Source: an uncultured Flavobacteriales bacterium (GTDB lineage Bacteria; Bacteroidota; Bacteroidia; Flavobacteriales; UBA7312). From it: a stretch of 64,000 nucleotides of DNA. Shown one piece after another: positions 10,064-20,668 of this stretch (position 1 is the stretch's first letter; each line of letters begins with the position of its first letter). Where the stretch lies: NCBI GenBank assembly GCA_913048435.1, contig CAJWWC010000003.1, positions 1 through 64,000 of the forward strand, read 5' to 3'. Both the position numbers and the translations under genes were made by a program. The notes under the pieces were generated by a model. That model was not told the origin of the DNA. It did not search any database and saw only the letters and a program-made list of their open reading frames with translations.

Positions 10064-11722
10064 TCAAGTATTTAATAAATCTCGTGCGTTACTTAATGAT
10101 GAATCAGTAATCGCTTTACCACTAAGCATTTTGGCTAATTCAACTATTCGCTCTTCAGGTAACAATTCTTTAATATTTGTTTGTACTTTTTCTGATGTTT
10201 CCAATTTTGACACCAATAACTGAACACTTCCTTTCGCGGCAACTTGTGGAAGATGAGTTATGCTAATAACCTGCATAGATTTAGACATTTGGCTCATGAG
10301 GTTTGCCATTTTATGAGCTATTTCTCCTGAAACTCCGGTGTCAATCTCATCAAATATTATACTAGGTAAACTTGTTTTTTGAGCGAGAATATATTTAAAA
10401 CATAACATCAATCTAGAAAGCTCTCCTCCAGAAGCTATGGTGGAAATTTCCTTAGGCTCTATACCAATGTTGGATGTAAAACAAAATGTAAAATCTTCAT
10501 AACCCTTAATATTGAATTTATCGTATGAGTTAGTTACAATTTTTACTCTAGCATTCGGCATACCTAAATTGGCAAGTAAGTCTTGTAATTCATTTTGAAT
10601 ATGTGGTAAAATTGATATTCTATTTTTACTTAATATTTTAGCAGTTTTAGATGCCAAATTAAAAGTCTTGATGCATTTATTTCTAAGTGACTCTTTGGTC
10701 TTATCCAACGAATTAAACTGCTCTAAATCTTTAGATAGATTAGTTTGAACTTCTAATAAATCTTCAATAGTTTTTACACCATGTTTTTGAATCAACTTAT
10801 TTATTAAATTTAATCGATCTTGAAAAAATAACAATTGTTTAGCATCAAAGTCAATATTGTAATAGGAGGCTAAATCTTCAAGGTCAGAAACACAGTCTTT
10901 GAACTCAATCCATATACTATTAAATCTTGAATTCAAAGCATCAATTTTTGAGTCATTTTTTCGCACACTATCTAGATTAATTACTATATTTGATAGAAGT
11001 GAACTTACTGAAGATTCACTATTATCTGAAATCATAATAATCTGATTTAGTTTGTGTTGAATTTCTTTAAAATTTTCAAGTTTATTAACTTCTTCTTCAA
11101 TTGTTTTATCTTCTAGGCTTAATTTAGCTTCTTCAAGTTCATCAAATAAGAATTGTTTATAATCTAGTTCTCTGGACAATTGATTTTCGTTTTCAATTAA
11201 TTCATCGAGCTCTTTTTGTTTGGATAAATAAGATTGATATTCTGACTTAAACTGTAATAACATATCTTCATGATTACAATAGGCATCAACCAATTTTAAC
11301 TGATAATCTTGTGAATTAAGTAAAAGAGTTTGGTGTTGAGAATGTATATCTATAAGATGAGTACCTAGTTCTTTTAATTGATTCAGACTTACCGGGGTAT
11401 CATTTACAAAAGCTCTACTTCTTCCAGTTGGTGTTATTTCTCTCCTTATTAAAGTCGGATTTATTAAATCTAAGTCATTGTTTTCAAAAAAGTACTCTAA
11501 ATTGTAGTTTGAAATATTAAATTCTCCCTCAACTATACATTTATTGTCAATGTCGGCAAAGACTTTGAAATCGGCTCTTTCTCCTATTATTAGCCCTAGG
11601 GCAGAAATTAAAATAGACTTTCCTGCACCTGTTTCTCCAGTAATTGACGTAAAGCCTGTTTTTAAATCTAAAGATAATTTATCAATAAGCGCGTAGTTAT
11701 TAATAGATAAACGTTTTAGCAT
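10064..11722 (-). CDS. recN: DNA repair protein RecN
   Basis: 552-residue SMC-like ATPase that acts early in double-strand break repair. Walker A is GETGAGKS (residues 29-36). A long central coiled coil (about residues 150-360) follows. The C-terminal ATPase half has the ABC signature IASGGELSRLML and the Walker B IIFDEIDTGVSG, then an SITHLPQVAA switch region, all characteristic of RecN rather than of RecF or SMC. Length agrees with the family. Its start lies 3 bp from the stop of the PorD-like gene upstream, within a same-strand series bamD-rpoZ-coaBC-porD-recN. This order is common in Flavobacteriales as I recall it and suggests a single operon, although the functions are unrelated. RecN may also be expressed separately during DNA damage; no LexA-type site was seen. 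Confidence 0.96.
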   Translation of the reverse strand: MLKRLSINNYALIDKLSLDLKTGFTSITGETGAGKSILISALGLIIGERADFKVFADIDNKCIVEGEFNISNYNLEYFFENNDLDLINPTLIRREITPTGRSRAFVNDTPVSLNQLKELGTHLIDIHSQHQTLLLNSQDYQLKLVDAYCNHEDMLLQFKSEYQSYLSKQKELDELIENENQLSRELDYKQFLFDELEEAKLSLEDKTIEEEVNKLENFKEIQHKLNQIIMISDNSESSVSSLLSNIVINLDSVRKNDSKIDALNSRFNSIWIEFKDCVSDLEDLASYYNIDFDAKQLLFFQDRLNLINKLIQKHGVKTIEDLLEVQTNLSKDLEQFNSLDKTKESLRNKCIKTFNLASKTAKILSKNRISILPHIQNELQDLLANLGMPNARVKIVTNSYDKFNIKGYEDFTFCFTSNIGIEPKEISTIASGGELSRLMLCFKYILAQKTSLPSIIFDEIDTGVSGEIAHKMANLMSQMSKSMQVISITHLPQVAAKGSVQLLVSKLETSEKVQTNIKELLPEERIVELAKMLSGKAITDSSLSNARDLLNT

Positions 11723-11725
11723 TAT

Positions 11726-12670
11726 TTATTTAAAATTTGGCATTCCATTAATTGACTTGTTATTTGAGTTTTGTTCTTTTATTTTATTGTATTTATTGAT
11801 ATTGGCAGGATCAATCTGAGTTAGAAGTTTATAAACTCTATTCTTTTCATCTTGAAAAGCGTTTGAATAAATACTAGCTATTTCGTCAGCTTTAGCATTA
11901 AAAAATAATTGTAAAATAAAGGCTGTGGGATTAAGCTGTTTAACTTTTCTCAAATTTTCAATACTTTCAGTAACAAAGCCTCTTCCCTTTTCATTGTCAT
12001 CATGCATTAAATCTAGACCAGATCTATGATAGCTATATAGTACTGATTGGAAAGTACTGTATTTTGCATCAAGCAGTTCTTCAGCTAACCAATATCTGTT
12101 TTTGTTACTTTCAAATGCCTTCCATCCGTTTTCAGGAGCTGATTGAGCATTTTCTACAATCTTTTTAGCTTTTTGGAAATATATATTGCCTCCGTTAAAA
12201 CTAAAAGTAGAATAATCTAAACCAATAATTAAGTACGTATAATATGATAAAATAGCTGACAAATTAGAAGAATGTGTATTTTCATTAAACTCAATTGGTT
12301 GAGTATCAATAAAGTCAAATTCTATTTCTTTGTCAAGATAATTTAAGATTGGTGAATAATAAGAGCTATTAAAAATGGGACGTGAAAATTGCACTTGTAA
12401 TGTACCAGCATATCTGTCTGTTGAAACTTTTTCAAGAATATTAAAAGAAAGATTAAATTCAATTCGTTCTTCATCTTTAAAAACTTCATTGGTCCACTTT
12501 CTATTATTAATAAATTCTCTGGCAGATTTTTGAAGTTTTTGAATCTTTTGTCTGTCACTGATAGGTAAATCATTTTTTGGCATTACTCTAATGTTACATA
12601 ATACTTCTTGAGAGTATATCGAACTGAAAGAATTAAGTAAAATCGTTAATGTAAATAATATCCTAATCAT
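11726..12670 (-). CDS. DUF4835 family exported protein (PorD-like)
   Basis: 314-residue protein with a signal peptide (MIRILFTLTILLNSFSSIYSQ, cleavage after Ser-Gln). The start is ATG 12670, which overlaps the coaBC stop by eight bases; a longer reading from 12682 would begin with TTG and is rejected. The mature part begins EVLCNIRVMPKNDL and includes the pattern NGGNIYFQKAKKIVENAQ, typical of the Bacteroidota family DUF4835. Some annotations call this family PorD and connect it with the type IX secretion system; I recall the name but cannot verify the assignment here. The protein is probably periplasmic or outer-membrane associated. Its position between coaBC and recN matches the order seen in many Flavobacteriales. 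No catalytic motif is visible. Confidence 0.85.
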   Translation of the reverse strand: MIRILFTLTILLNSFSSIYSQEVLCNIRVMPKNDLPISDRQKIQKLQKSAREFINNRKWTNEVFKDEERIEFNLSFNILEKVSTDRYAGTLQVQFSRPIFNSSYYSPILNYLDKEIEFDFIDTQPIEFNENTHSSNLSAILSYYTYLIIGLDYSTFSFNGGNIYFQKAKKIVENAQSAPENGWKAFESNKNRYWLAEELLDAKYSTFQSVLYSYHRSGLDLMHDDNEKGRGFVTESIENLRKVKQLNPTAFILQLFFNAKADEIASIYSNAFQDEKNRVYKLLTQIDPANINKYNKIKEQNSNNKSINGMPNFK

Positions 12671-13874
12671 TATAATTTTCAAGAATATGGTTAATAATGT
12701 CCATAGCTACATCTTTTTTTGATTTTAACTCAAATTTATACAATTTATTGCTGTTGTCAATGATAGTTATTTTATTTGTATCATATCTGAAACCTGTTCC
12801 TTTATCAGTCATTGAATTTAAAACAATAAAATCTAAATTTTTGTCATGAATTTTCTTTTTTGCATATTCAATTTCATTGTTAGTTTCTAATGCAAAACCA
12901 ATGAGTATTTGTTGATTTGACTTGATATCTCCTAAGCTTTTAAGAATATCCTGTGTTTTAACAAATTCAATAGTTAGACTTTTTTTATTCTTTTTAAGTT
13001 TGGTAGCAGAGACAACTTTTGGTGTATAATCAGAAACTGCTGCACTAAGTATGGCTATGTCGGAAAACCTAAAATAATCAAAACAAGCATCAAACATTTC
13101 TTTTGTATTAACTACATTTATAAGCTTAATTTTACTATTTGAGAGTTTTAGGTTTGTTGGTCCAGCTACTAACGTAACATTGGCACCAGCATTTGCTGCA
13201 GCCTCAGCAATTGAGAATCCCATTTTACCTGAAGAATGATTACCAATAAAACGAACTGGATCAATAGCTTCAAAAGTGGGTCCTGCTGTTACTAGAATGT
13301 TTTTGTTTTTAAGAGGAAGTTGTATATCTAAATATTCTTTTACGGCTAAAATAATTTCTTCTGGCTCTGCCATTCTGCCTTTACCTCTTAAACCACTAGC
13401 CAATTCACCTTCATTAGGAGGAATGTACACATTGCCATATGATGATAGTTTATCAATGTTGTTTTGCGTACTTTGATGTTTAAACATATCTAAATCCATA
13501 GCTGGAGCAAAAAAAACTGGACATTGAGCAGATAAATATGTGGTTAGTAATAAATTATCACACTCCCCATTTGCCATCTTTGAAAGTGTTTTAGCAGTTG
13601 CAGGAGCAATTACAAATAAATCAGCCCAAAGGCCAATTTCAACGTGGTTATTCCATACATCCATATCTTCTTCTTTAACTAATCCAATTAAAACAGGATT
13701 TTTGGATAAAGTAGACAAGGTCAGAGGAGTGATAAATTTAGTGGATTCTGGAGTTTGTATTACCCTTACATTGGCACCATGTTTTACAAACTCTCTGATC
13801 AAAAATGCAGATTTGTATGCCGCTATACTTGCGGTCACACCAACTATAACATTTTTATCTTTGAGTAAAGACAT
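12663..13874 (-). CDS. coaBC: Bifunctional phosphopantothenoylcysteine decarboxylase / phosphopantothenate-cysteine ligase
   Basis: 403 residues; two steps of coenzyme A synthesis in one polypeptide. The N-terminal CoaC half is a flavoprotein decarboxylase: VGVTASIAAYKS binds FMN, NHVEIGLWAD holds the catalytic histidine, and APAMDLDMF corresponds to the PxMNxxMW substrate clamp. The C-terminal CoaB half begins near residue 187 with ILVTAGPTFEAIDPVRFIGNHSSGKMG-type sequence, the CTP-binding ligase signature. The ATG overlaps the rpoZ stop by one base (TAATG), showing translational coupling, and the stop overlaps the next gene. Length and motifs are normal. Confidence 0.96.
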   Translation of the reverse strand: MSLLKDKNVIVGVTASIAAYKSAFLIREFVKHGANVRVIQTPESTKFITPLTLSTLSKNPVLIGLVKEEDMDVWNNHVEIGLWADLFVIAPATAKTLSKMANGECDNLLLTTYLSAQCPVFFAPAMDLDMFKHQSTQNNIDKLSSYGNVYIPPNEGELASGLRGKGRMAEPEEIILAVKEYLDIQLPLKNKNILVTAGPTFEAIDPVRFIGNHSSGKMGFSIAEAAANAGANVTLVAGPTNLKLSNSKIKLINVVNTKEMFDACFDYFRFSDIAILSAAVSDYTPKVVSATKLKKNKKSLTIEFVKTQDILKSLGDIKSNQQILIGFALETNNEIEYAKKKIHDKNLDFIVLNSMTDKGTGFRYDTNKITIIDNSNKLYKFELKSKKDVAMDIINHILENYND

Positions 13875-14215
13875 TATATAATGTCTTCTTCGTTATCTTG
13901 ATTTGTGTTTCTGTGGTATATATTTTCTTCTAAAAATTCTTGAACAGCAATTAAAGTTCCCTTTGGAAGTCTTTCATAAAACTTAGAAACTTCTATTTGT
14001 TCACTGTTTTCAAAAATTTCCTCAATAGACTCACTGGGAGTAGCAAATTCTGCTAATTTTGAAAGCAATTCCTCTTTAATATTTTTATTAATTTGAACGG
14101 CACGCTTTGACATTATTGCAACAGCTTCATACAAATTTCCTGTACGGTTGGCCATATTTTTAATATCTCTCGTTTCTGTTGTATTTGCTGCTTTTGATTT
14201 TTTGAAATCTGTCAT
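13874..14215 (-). CDS. rpoZ: DNA-directed RNA polymerase omega subunit (Bacteroidota type)
   Basis: 113 residues. The core motif NRTGNLYEAVAIMSKRAVQIN (first ~45 residues) corresponds to the omega/Rpb6 helix that clamps the beta' subunit. The N-terminus is lysine-rich and disordered, and the C-terminal acidic tail is longer than in E. coli omega, as is usual in Bacteroidota. Omega promotes assembly and stability of RNA polymerase and in some bacteria contributes to the ppGpp site. The gene is coupled on both sides by TAATG overlaps, with bamD upstream and coaBC downstream, an order conserved in the phylum as I recall it. Confidence 0.88.
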   Translation of the reverse strand: MTDFKKSKAANTTETRDIKNMANRTGNLYEAVAIMSKRAVQINKNIKEELLSKLAEFATPSESIEEIFENSEQIEVSKFYERLPKGTLIAVQEFLEENIYHRNTNQDNEEDII

Positions 14216-15003
14216 TATTGAAAATTTTCTAGTTGTTTAATTGATTTTTCATAAATATTGTTTGCTTCTTTTATCCTATTATCGTTAGGGAAATTTTTAG
14301 TAAAAAATCTATAAGAAGCTATTGTATTATTAAAACGTTCTATTTTTTTACTATTAATACTGTTTACAGCTAATTTAAAATTTGAGTCTAAAATTAAAAA
14401 TTGAATTTCCGATTGATTATCTATTGTTGGATAGTCTATTATAACGTTGTTTAATGCTGTAATAGCTGCATTATAATCTTCAATGTCATAATAAAGTTTA
14501 GCAATTCCGAATACTTTTTTATGAATTTTAATTGTTAGGTTATCAATTAAAGAGTTACAGGTATCAACTTTCTCACTTTGCGGATATTTATCTATGAAAC
14601 TTTGTAATTCATGAATTGCTTTTAGAGTATTGGTTTTGTCGAGAGAATATTTAGGAGATTCTAAGTAGTAACAATAAGCTGACATATATGCTAATTCCTC
14701 GTTGTATTTACTGTATGGGTGTGTTAAATTAAATAATTTAAATTTGTAACTAGCTAACATATTGGAACCTAATCCGTAGTGTGTATAGGCAAGAAGATAA
14801 TCAACTTCTTCAGCTTTAACAGTTCCTTTGAACAATGTTTGTAATTCATCAAGTATTGGTAAGGCTTTAAAGTATTCATTGTCATTATAATACTTCTTAG
14901 CCATAAGATATTTTAATTCAACATCGTTACTCTTTACAATCTTTTGATAGCCATTGCAAGAAAAGAAAATTGTAATTAGAATTATGTAGGCTATTTTTTT
15001 CAT
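14215..15003 (-). CDS. bamD: Outer membrane assembly lipoprotein BamD
   Basis: 262 residues from ATG 15003. This start gives a lipoprotein signal (MKKIAYIILITIFFSC, lipobox ending at Cys16); a longer in-frame reading from 15060 would remove it and would include the promoter. The mature protein consists of TPR-like helical repeats (YYNDNEYFKALPILDELQ, YYDIEDYNAAITALNNVI, FNNTIASYRFFTKNFP) of the YfiO/BamD family. BamD is the essential accessory lipoprotein of the BAM complex, facing the periplasm, where it binds BamA and nascent beta-barrel proteins. The start lies 15 bases after a good -7 box (TATCTTTG). It heads the bamD-rpoZ-coaBC-porD-recN series. Confidence 0.9.
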   Translation of the reverse strand: MKKIAYIILITIFFSCNGYQKIVKSNDVELKYLMAKKYYNDNEYFKALPILDELQTLFKGTVKAEEVDYLLAYTHYGLGSNMLASYKFKLFNLTHPYSKYNEELAYMSAYCYYLESPKYSLDKTNTLKAIHELQSFIDKYPQSEKVDTCNSLIDNLTIKIHKKVFGIAKLYYDIEDYNAAITALNNVIIDYPTIDNQSEIQFLILDSNFKLAVNSINSKKIERFNNTIASYRFFTKNFPNDNRIKEANNIYEKSIKQLENFQ

Positions 15004-15018
15004 TTTATTAATTGAATA

Positions 15019-15026
15019 CAAAGATA
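15019..15026 (-). promoter_or_regulatory. -7 element of bamD operon promoter
   Basis: TATCTTTG on the minus strand matches TAnnTTTG and ends 15 bases before the bamD ATG. The upstream -33 region is AT-rich without a clear TTTG at 19 bp. Confidence 0.6.
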
Positions 15027-15075
15027 GTAAATGGTATGACTTAATAAATAATTTATTCACATACTTTAAAATGTA

Positions 15076-15106
15076 TTTGTTAGATAAATAGTATTGATTA
15101 TTTTTG
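15076..15106 (+). promoter_or_regulatory. Promoter of the SPT-like gene
   Basis: TTTG (15076-15079), 19-bp spacer, TATTTTTG (15099-15106): a full match to the Bacteroidota TTTG-N19-TAnnTTTG promoter. Transcription would begin around 15111-15114, which favours the downstream ATG at 15128 as the translation start. Confidence 0.75.
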
Positions 15107-15127
15107 CATAATTATTCTATGATAGTT

Positions 15128-16369
15128 ATGGATCTTTTTGATAAGATAAAAAATAACAGAGGACCTCTCGGAAAACATGCCAAAGATGCTCATGGATATT
15201 TTACATTTCCCAAACTTGAAGGTGAAATTTCCAACAAAATGTTTTTCAGAGGAAAAGAAGTGTTGGTTTGGAGTATCAACAATTATATAGGGCTTTCTAA
15301 TCATGAAGAAGTTAGACGTACAGACGAGCAAGCCTCAAAAGATTGGGGATTAGGCTATCCAATGGGATCAAGAATGATGTCTGGTAACACAAAATATCAT
15401 GAACATTTAGAAAATGAGCTTTCTTCTTTTGTGAAAAAAGAAGATACTATACTACTTAATTTTGGATACCAAGGAATAATGTCTTCAATTGATGCATTAG
15501 TAGACAGAAAAGATGTAATTATTTATGATAGTGAATGTCATGCTTGTATAATAGATGGTGTGAGATTACATCAAGGAAAACGCTTTGTTTTCCCTCATAA
15601 CAATATTGAAAATTTTGAAAAACAATTACAAAGGGCTCAAAAGATAACTGATGAAACAGATGGAGGTATATTAGTAATAAGTGAAGGTGTTTTTGGAATG
15701 TCCGGTGACTTAGGTAAACTTAATGAGATTACAGCTTTAAAAGAAAAATATAATTTCCGTCTTTTAGTTGATGATGCTCATGGTTTTGGAACAATGGGGG
15801 AAACAGGTTATGGTGCAGGCGAGCATTTAGATTGCCACGATGAAATTGATATTTACTTCGGTACATTTGCTAAATCTATGGCAAGTATTGGTGCCTTTAT
15901 TTCCTCTACTGAAGATGTTGTAGAATACTTAAGATACAATATGCGTTCTCAGATTTTCGCTAAATCTTTACCCATGGTAATTACAATTGGTGCCATCAAA
16001 CGTTTAGAACTTCTAAAATCAAAGCCAGAGCTAAGAGCTAATCTTTGGAATATAGCAAACAGCTTACAGTCTGGGCTCAGAAAAGCTGGTTTTAATCTTG
16101 GAAATACTGAATCTGCAGTTACGCCTGTTTATTTGTCCGGTGGTGTTGGTGAAGCAACTAACTTAACCTTAGATTTAAGGGAAAATTTTGGTATATTTTG
16201 TTCTATAGTAACCTACCCTGTTGTTGCTAAGGGTGTAATTCTTCTAAGACTTATTCCTACTGCTGTTCATACATTAGAAGATGTAAAATATACAATAGAG
16301 TCTTTTAGTGCAATTAAAGATAAGTTAGAGAAGGGAGAATATGTTTCTGAAAAGCTAGCTAGTTTCTAG
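15128..16369 (+). CDS. spt: Serine palmitoyltransferase-like alpha-oxoamine synthase
   Basis: 413 residues, a PLP-dependent enzyme of the class II aminotransferase fold that condenses an acyl-CoA with an amino acid. The closest match from memory is the Bacteroidota serine palmitoyltransferase, which makes 3-ketosphinganine from serine and palmitoyl-CoA, the first step of sphingolipid synthesis. Visible features: the N-terminus MDLFDKIKNNRGPLGKHA, HACIIDGVRLHQG, the PLP aspartate motif LLVDDAHGFGTMG, and the Schiff-base lysine K249 in GTFAKSMASIG. The related KBL, BioF and HemA enzymes share the fold but not this N-terminus. I chose ATG 15128; ATG 15119 would leave only a ~6-base leader, and a TTG reading at 15104 overlaps the promoter. 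The 3' end overlaps the convergent dapA by four bases. Biochemical specificity is inferred. Confidence 0.82.
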   Translation: MDLFDKIKNNRGPLGKHAKDAHGYFTFPKLEGEISNKMFFRGKEVLVWSINNYIGLSNHEEVRRTDEQASKDWGLGYPMGSRMMSGNTKYHEHLENELSSFVKKEDTILLNFGYQGIMSSIDALVDRKDVIIYDSECHACIIDGVRLHQGKRFVFPHNNIENFEKQLQRAQKITDETDGGILVISEGVFGMSGDLGKLNEITALKEKYNFRLLVDDAHGFGTMGETGYGAGEHLDCHDEIDIYFGTFAKSMASIGAFISSTEDVVEYLRYNMRSQIFAKSLPMVITIGAIKRLELLKSKPELRANLWNIANSLQSGLRKAGFNLGNTESAVTPVYLSGGVGEATNLTLDLRENFGIFCSIVTYPVVAKGVILLRLIPTAVHTLEDVKYTIESFSAIKDKLEKGEYVSEKLASF

Positions 16370-17247
16370 ACTAATTTATTCAATTCTTGTTCAAATATTG
16401 ATTTTAATTTTGCCGAAGATTTGACTAATGGCAACCTAACTTCGTCCTTGCAAATACCCAGTAAATTGAGTAGAGTCTTTATTCCTGCTGGATTCCCATC
16501 TACAAACAGTGGTTCAACAAAACTCAATATCTTGTAATGTAATTCTTTAGAGGCATTTAGATTTCCTTTAAGACCATACTTAACCATAGAAGAAAAATCT
16601 TTTGGTAAAGCTTGACCCAAAACTGAAATAACACCTTCACCTCCCATAAGAATTATGGGTAGTGTTATAGCATCATCACCAGAAAAAACCATAAAACCAT
16701 TTGGCTTTTTAGAGATTATTTCCATGATCTGCTCCATATCTCCACTCGCTTCTTTTACTGCTATGATATTATCAAAATCAAAAGCTAATCTTAGAGTAGT
16801 TTTAGCAGTCATATTTGAAGATGTTCTTCCAGGAACATTGTATAAAATTAATGGTAGTGGCGAACTTTTAGAAATCGCTTTGAAATGCTGATATATTCCT
16901 TCTTGAGTAGGCTTGTTGTAAGCCGGTGAAACAGATAAAATAGCATCAACTCCATCAAGATTATAAGAAGAAAAAGATTGGATTATATAATCTGTGTTAT
17001 TACCACCAATACCTAATACAATAGGTAATCTATTATTGTTAGCCTGTTTGACGCAATCTAGTACTGCATTTTTTTCATTTAGTGAAAGCGTTACACTTTC
17101 ACCAGTTGTGCCCATTACGACAAGAAAATCTATGTTACCATCAACACAATGATTGACTAAAGAAGTTAATGCTTGAAAGTCAATACTTAAGTCAGATTTG
17201 AAAGGAGTTACTAAAGCTACACCAGTTCCACTTATGTTACGAAGCAT
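16366..17247 (-). CDS. dapA: 4-hydroxy-tetrahydrodipicolinate synthase
   Basis: 293 residues, a TIM-barrel aldolase that condenses pyruvate with aspartate semialdehyde, the first committed step of the lysine and diaminopimelate branch. The motif GTTGES lies at residues 46-51, the proton-relay tyrosine is Y136 (ILYNVPGRTS) and the Schiff-base lysine is K165 (IIAVKEASGD). Length and motifs are standard. Lysine feedback residues cannot be judged reliably here. Its start overlaps the end of the upstream small conserved gene by 11 bases, and its stop overlaps the convergent SPT-like gene. dapF, a later step of the same pathway, is at 40222-40995. Confidence 0.96.
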   Translation of the reverse strand: MLRNISGTGVALVTPFKSDLSIDFQALTSLVNHCVDGNIDFLVVMGTTGESVTLSLNEKNAVLDCVKQANNNRLPIVLGIGGNNTDYIIQSFSSYNLDGVDAILSVSPAYNKPTQEGIYQHFKAISKSSPLPLILYNVPGRTSSNMTAKTTLRLAFDFDNIIAVKEASGDMEQIMEIISKKPNGFMVFSGDDAITLPIILMGGEGVISVLGQALPKDFSSMVKYGLKGNLNASKELHYKILSFVEPLFVDGNPAGIKTLLNLLGICKDEVRLPLVKSSAKLKSIFEQELNKLV

Positions 17248-17793
17248 TTCTTTTGTTAATTAAGTTAAGGTAATGTTTTACTTCAGTTATCAAAGCTGAT
17301 AAGGTATCTTTTTTAACATCTATCATCATGTCGTAAATGGATAAATCTTGTTCGTATTTGCCTACCTTAAACTTAGCTTTTGAACCACCCGCTAGATATT
17401 TGATAGGCACACAATTACTTGTACATAAATTGATAAGTATATCGTAATCCTTTTCTAAGAAATTTTTGATGATGTAATTTTGAGGCTTATAGTACCAATT
17501 CAAATCTTTCAAAAAGAAAAAATCGAATTGAAGCATAGGCATATGATGGTGTGTGAGTTCATTTCTATTCACAAAACCTAAGGCTTTAACATCTTTTTTA
17601 GTTTTAAAAAGGTCATTTGCAAACTCACTTACAAGCATCATATCTTTCAAATCTGTAGCGTCATAGAGAATTCCAATAGACTTTGCTGTATGTAAATTAT
17701 GAACTTCTCGTATTCTATTGTTTTGTTTCAAATCACGTTTAAAAAAATAATCACCTACTTTCTGCTTGATATTTTCTACAAATTGAATATGCA

Positions 17794-17794
<1 letters not shown>
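17237..17794 (-). CDS. Conserved Bacteroidota protein, DUF6913-like
   Basis: 185 residues with no signal peptide or membrane segment, so presumably cytoplasmic. The sequence resembles the family I recall as DUF6913, found next to dapA and ligA in Flavobacteriales. Recognisable segments are SIGILYDATD, LGFVNRNEL and an FDFFFLKDLNWYYKP region, then NLCTSNCVPIKYLAGGSKAKFKVG, which resembles a nucleotide or metabolite binding loop but is not a known motif. The gene starts directly on the ligA stop (position 17794 shared) and overlaps dapA by 11 bases, so it is translationally coupled to both. Function is unknown; the family assignment is from memory. Confidence 0.75.
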
Positions 17795-19797
<2,003 letters not shown>

Positions 19798-20637
19798 TTA
19801 CGATTTCCTAACGGCTTTTACCATTCTATTTTTGCCTTGCATATCTTTTTTTATTAAGATATTTTCAAAACCGTTATTCTCTAGTAATTCCCTTATTTCA
19901 ACTGATTTTTGTTCATTTATTTCTAAAAACAACAAGCCATCTGTTTGTAAATAAACTTTTGAAAAATCTATGATGCGCTTATAGTATATTAAAGCCTCTT
20001 TATCAGAAACGAACAAAGCTAAATGTGGTTCATAGTCCAACACATTATTGTTCATCAATCTCTTTTCACTTTCTAAAACATATGGAGGATTACTAACGAT
20101 TAAATCAAAGGACGTTTTCAATTCAATATCATTAAAAATATCGTGCTCAATGAAATGAATATTTACAGTATTGTTTTTAGCATTTTCTCTAGCAATTGAC
20201 AGAGCATCACTTGAAATATCCAAAGCCGTAATTTGAGCATCTTTATGCTTGGCTAATGCTATTGGAATACATGCACTGCCAGTACCAATATCTAGTGCAT
20301 TTGTAAAATTGTGTTGTAATATCCAGTGAACTAATTCTTCAGTTTCAGTACGAGGTATCAAACAAGATGGAGAAACTTTTAACGATAAGCCGTAAAACTC
20401 ACATTCTCCCAAGATGTATTGCAAAGGTTCAAACTTTTGTAATCTACTAACTATTGATTTATAAAAACTTACTGTGTCTGGTGACAATTGACTATTCGAC
20501 GACAATAGGTATTCGGAACGACTCAGAGTTGATATCGAATGAATACACCAAAAAGCCAAGTTTTGAGCCTCTTTCTTAGAGTAAAATTGCATTAACTCCT
20601 TTTCAAAATAAGGCAGTATATCACGAATCATTTTCAT
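19798..20637 (-). CDS. prmC: Peptide chain release factor N5-glutamine methyltransferase PrmC
   Basis: 279 residues. It methylates the glutamine of the GGQ motif in release factors RF1 and RF2, using S-adenosylmethionine. A helical N-terminal domain (1-85) leads to EPLQYILGECEFYG and CLIPRTETEEL, both typical of PrmC. Then follow the SAM-binding motif ALDIGTGSACIPIALA and the catalytic NPPYV motif (SNPPYVLESE). ATG 20637 is used; an ATG two codons later is equally possible. The gene is divergent from ribD with only 31 bp between the ATGs, and is followed by ligA. Confidence 0.94.
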   Translation of the reverse strand: MKMIRDILPYFEKELMQFYSKKEAQNLAFWCIHSISTLSRSEYLLSSNSQLSPDTVSFYKSIVSRLQKFEPLQYILGECEFYGLSLKVSPSCLIPRTETEELVHWILQHNFTNALDIGTGSACIPIALAKHKDAQITALDISSDALSIARENAKNNTVNIHFIEHDIFNDIELKTSFDLIVSNPPYVLESEKRLMNNNVLDYEPHLALFVSDKEALIYYKRIIDFSKVYLQTDGLLFLEINEQKSVEIRELLENNGFENILIKKDMQGKNRMVKAVRKS

Positions 20638-20651
20638 CTGAGCAATTTAGT

Positions 20652-20659
20652 TAAATTTG
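20652..20659 (+). promoter_or_regulatory. -7 element of ribD promoter
   Basis: TAAATTTG matches TAnnTTTG and ends nine bases before the ribD ATG at 20669, so the mRNA leader would be at most a few bases long. No TTTG is found 19 bp upstream. Confidence 0.5.
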
Positions 20660-20668
20660 TGCGTGTTG

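Noticed and set aside
14215..15060. Longer bamD reading from 15060.
   Set aside because: It would include the -7 promoter box and bury the lipoprotein signal that starts at 15003.
15053..15061. TTATTCACA, a DnaA-box match between bamD and the SPT-like gene; another match TTATACACA lies inside the trmN6 pseudogene.
   Set aside because: Isolated matches are expected by chance at this base composition. No cluster of boxes or origin-like structure is present.
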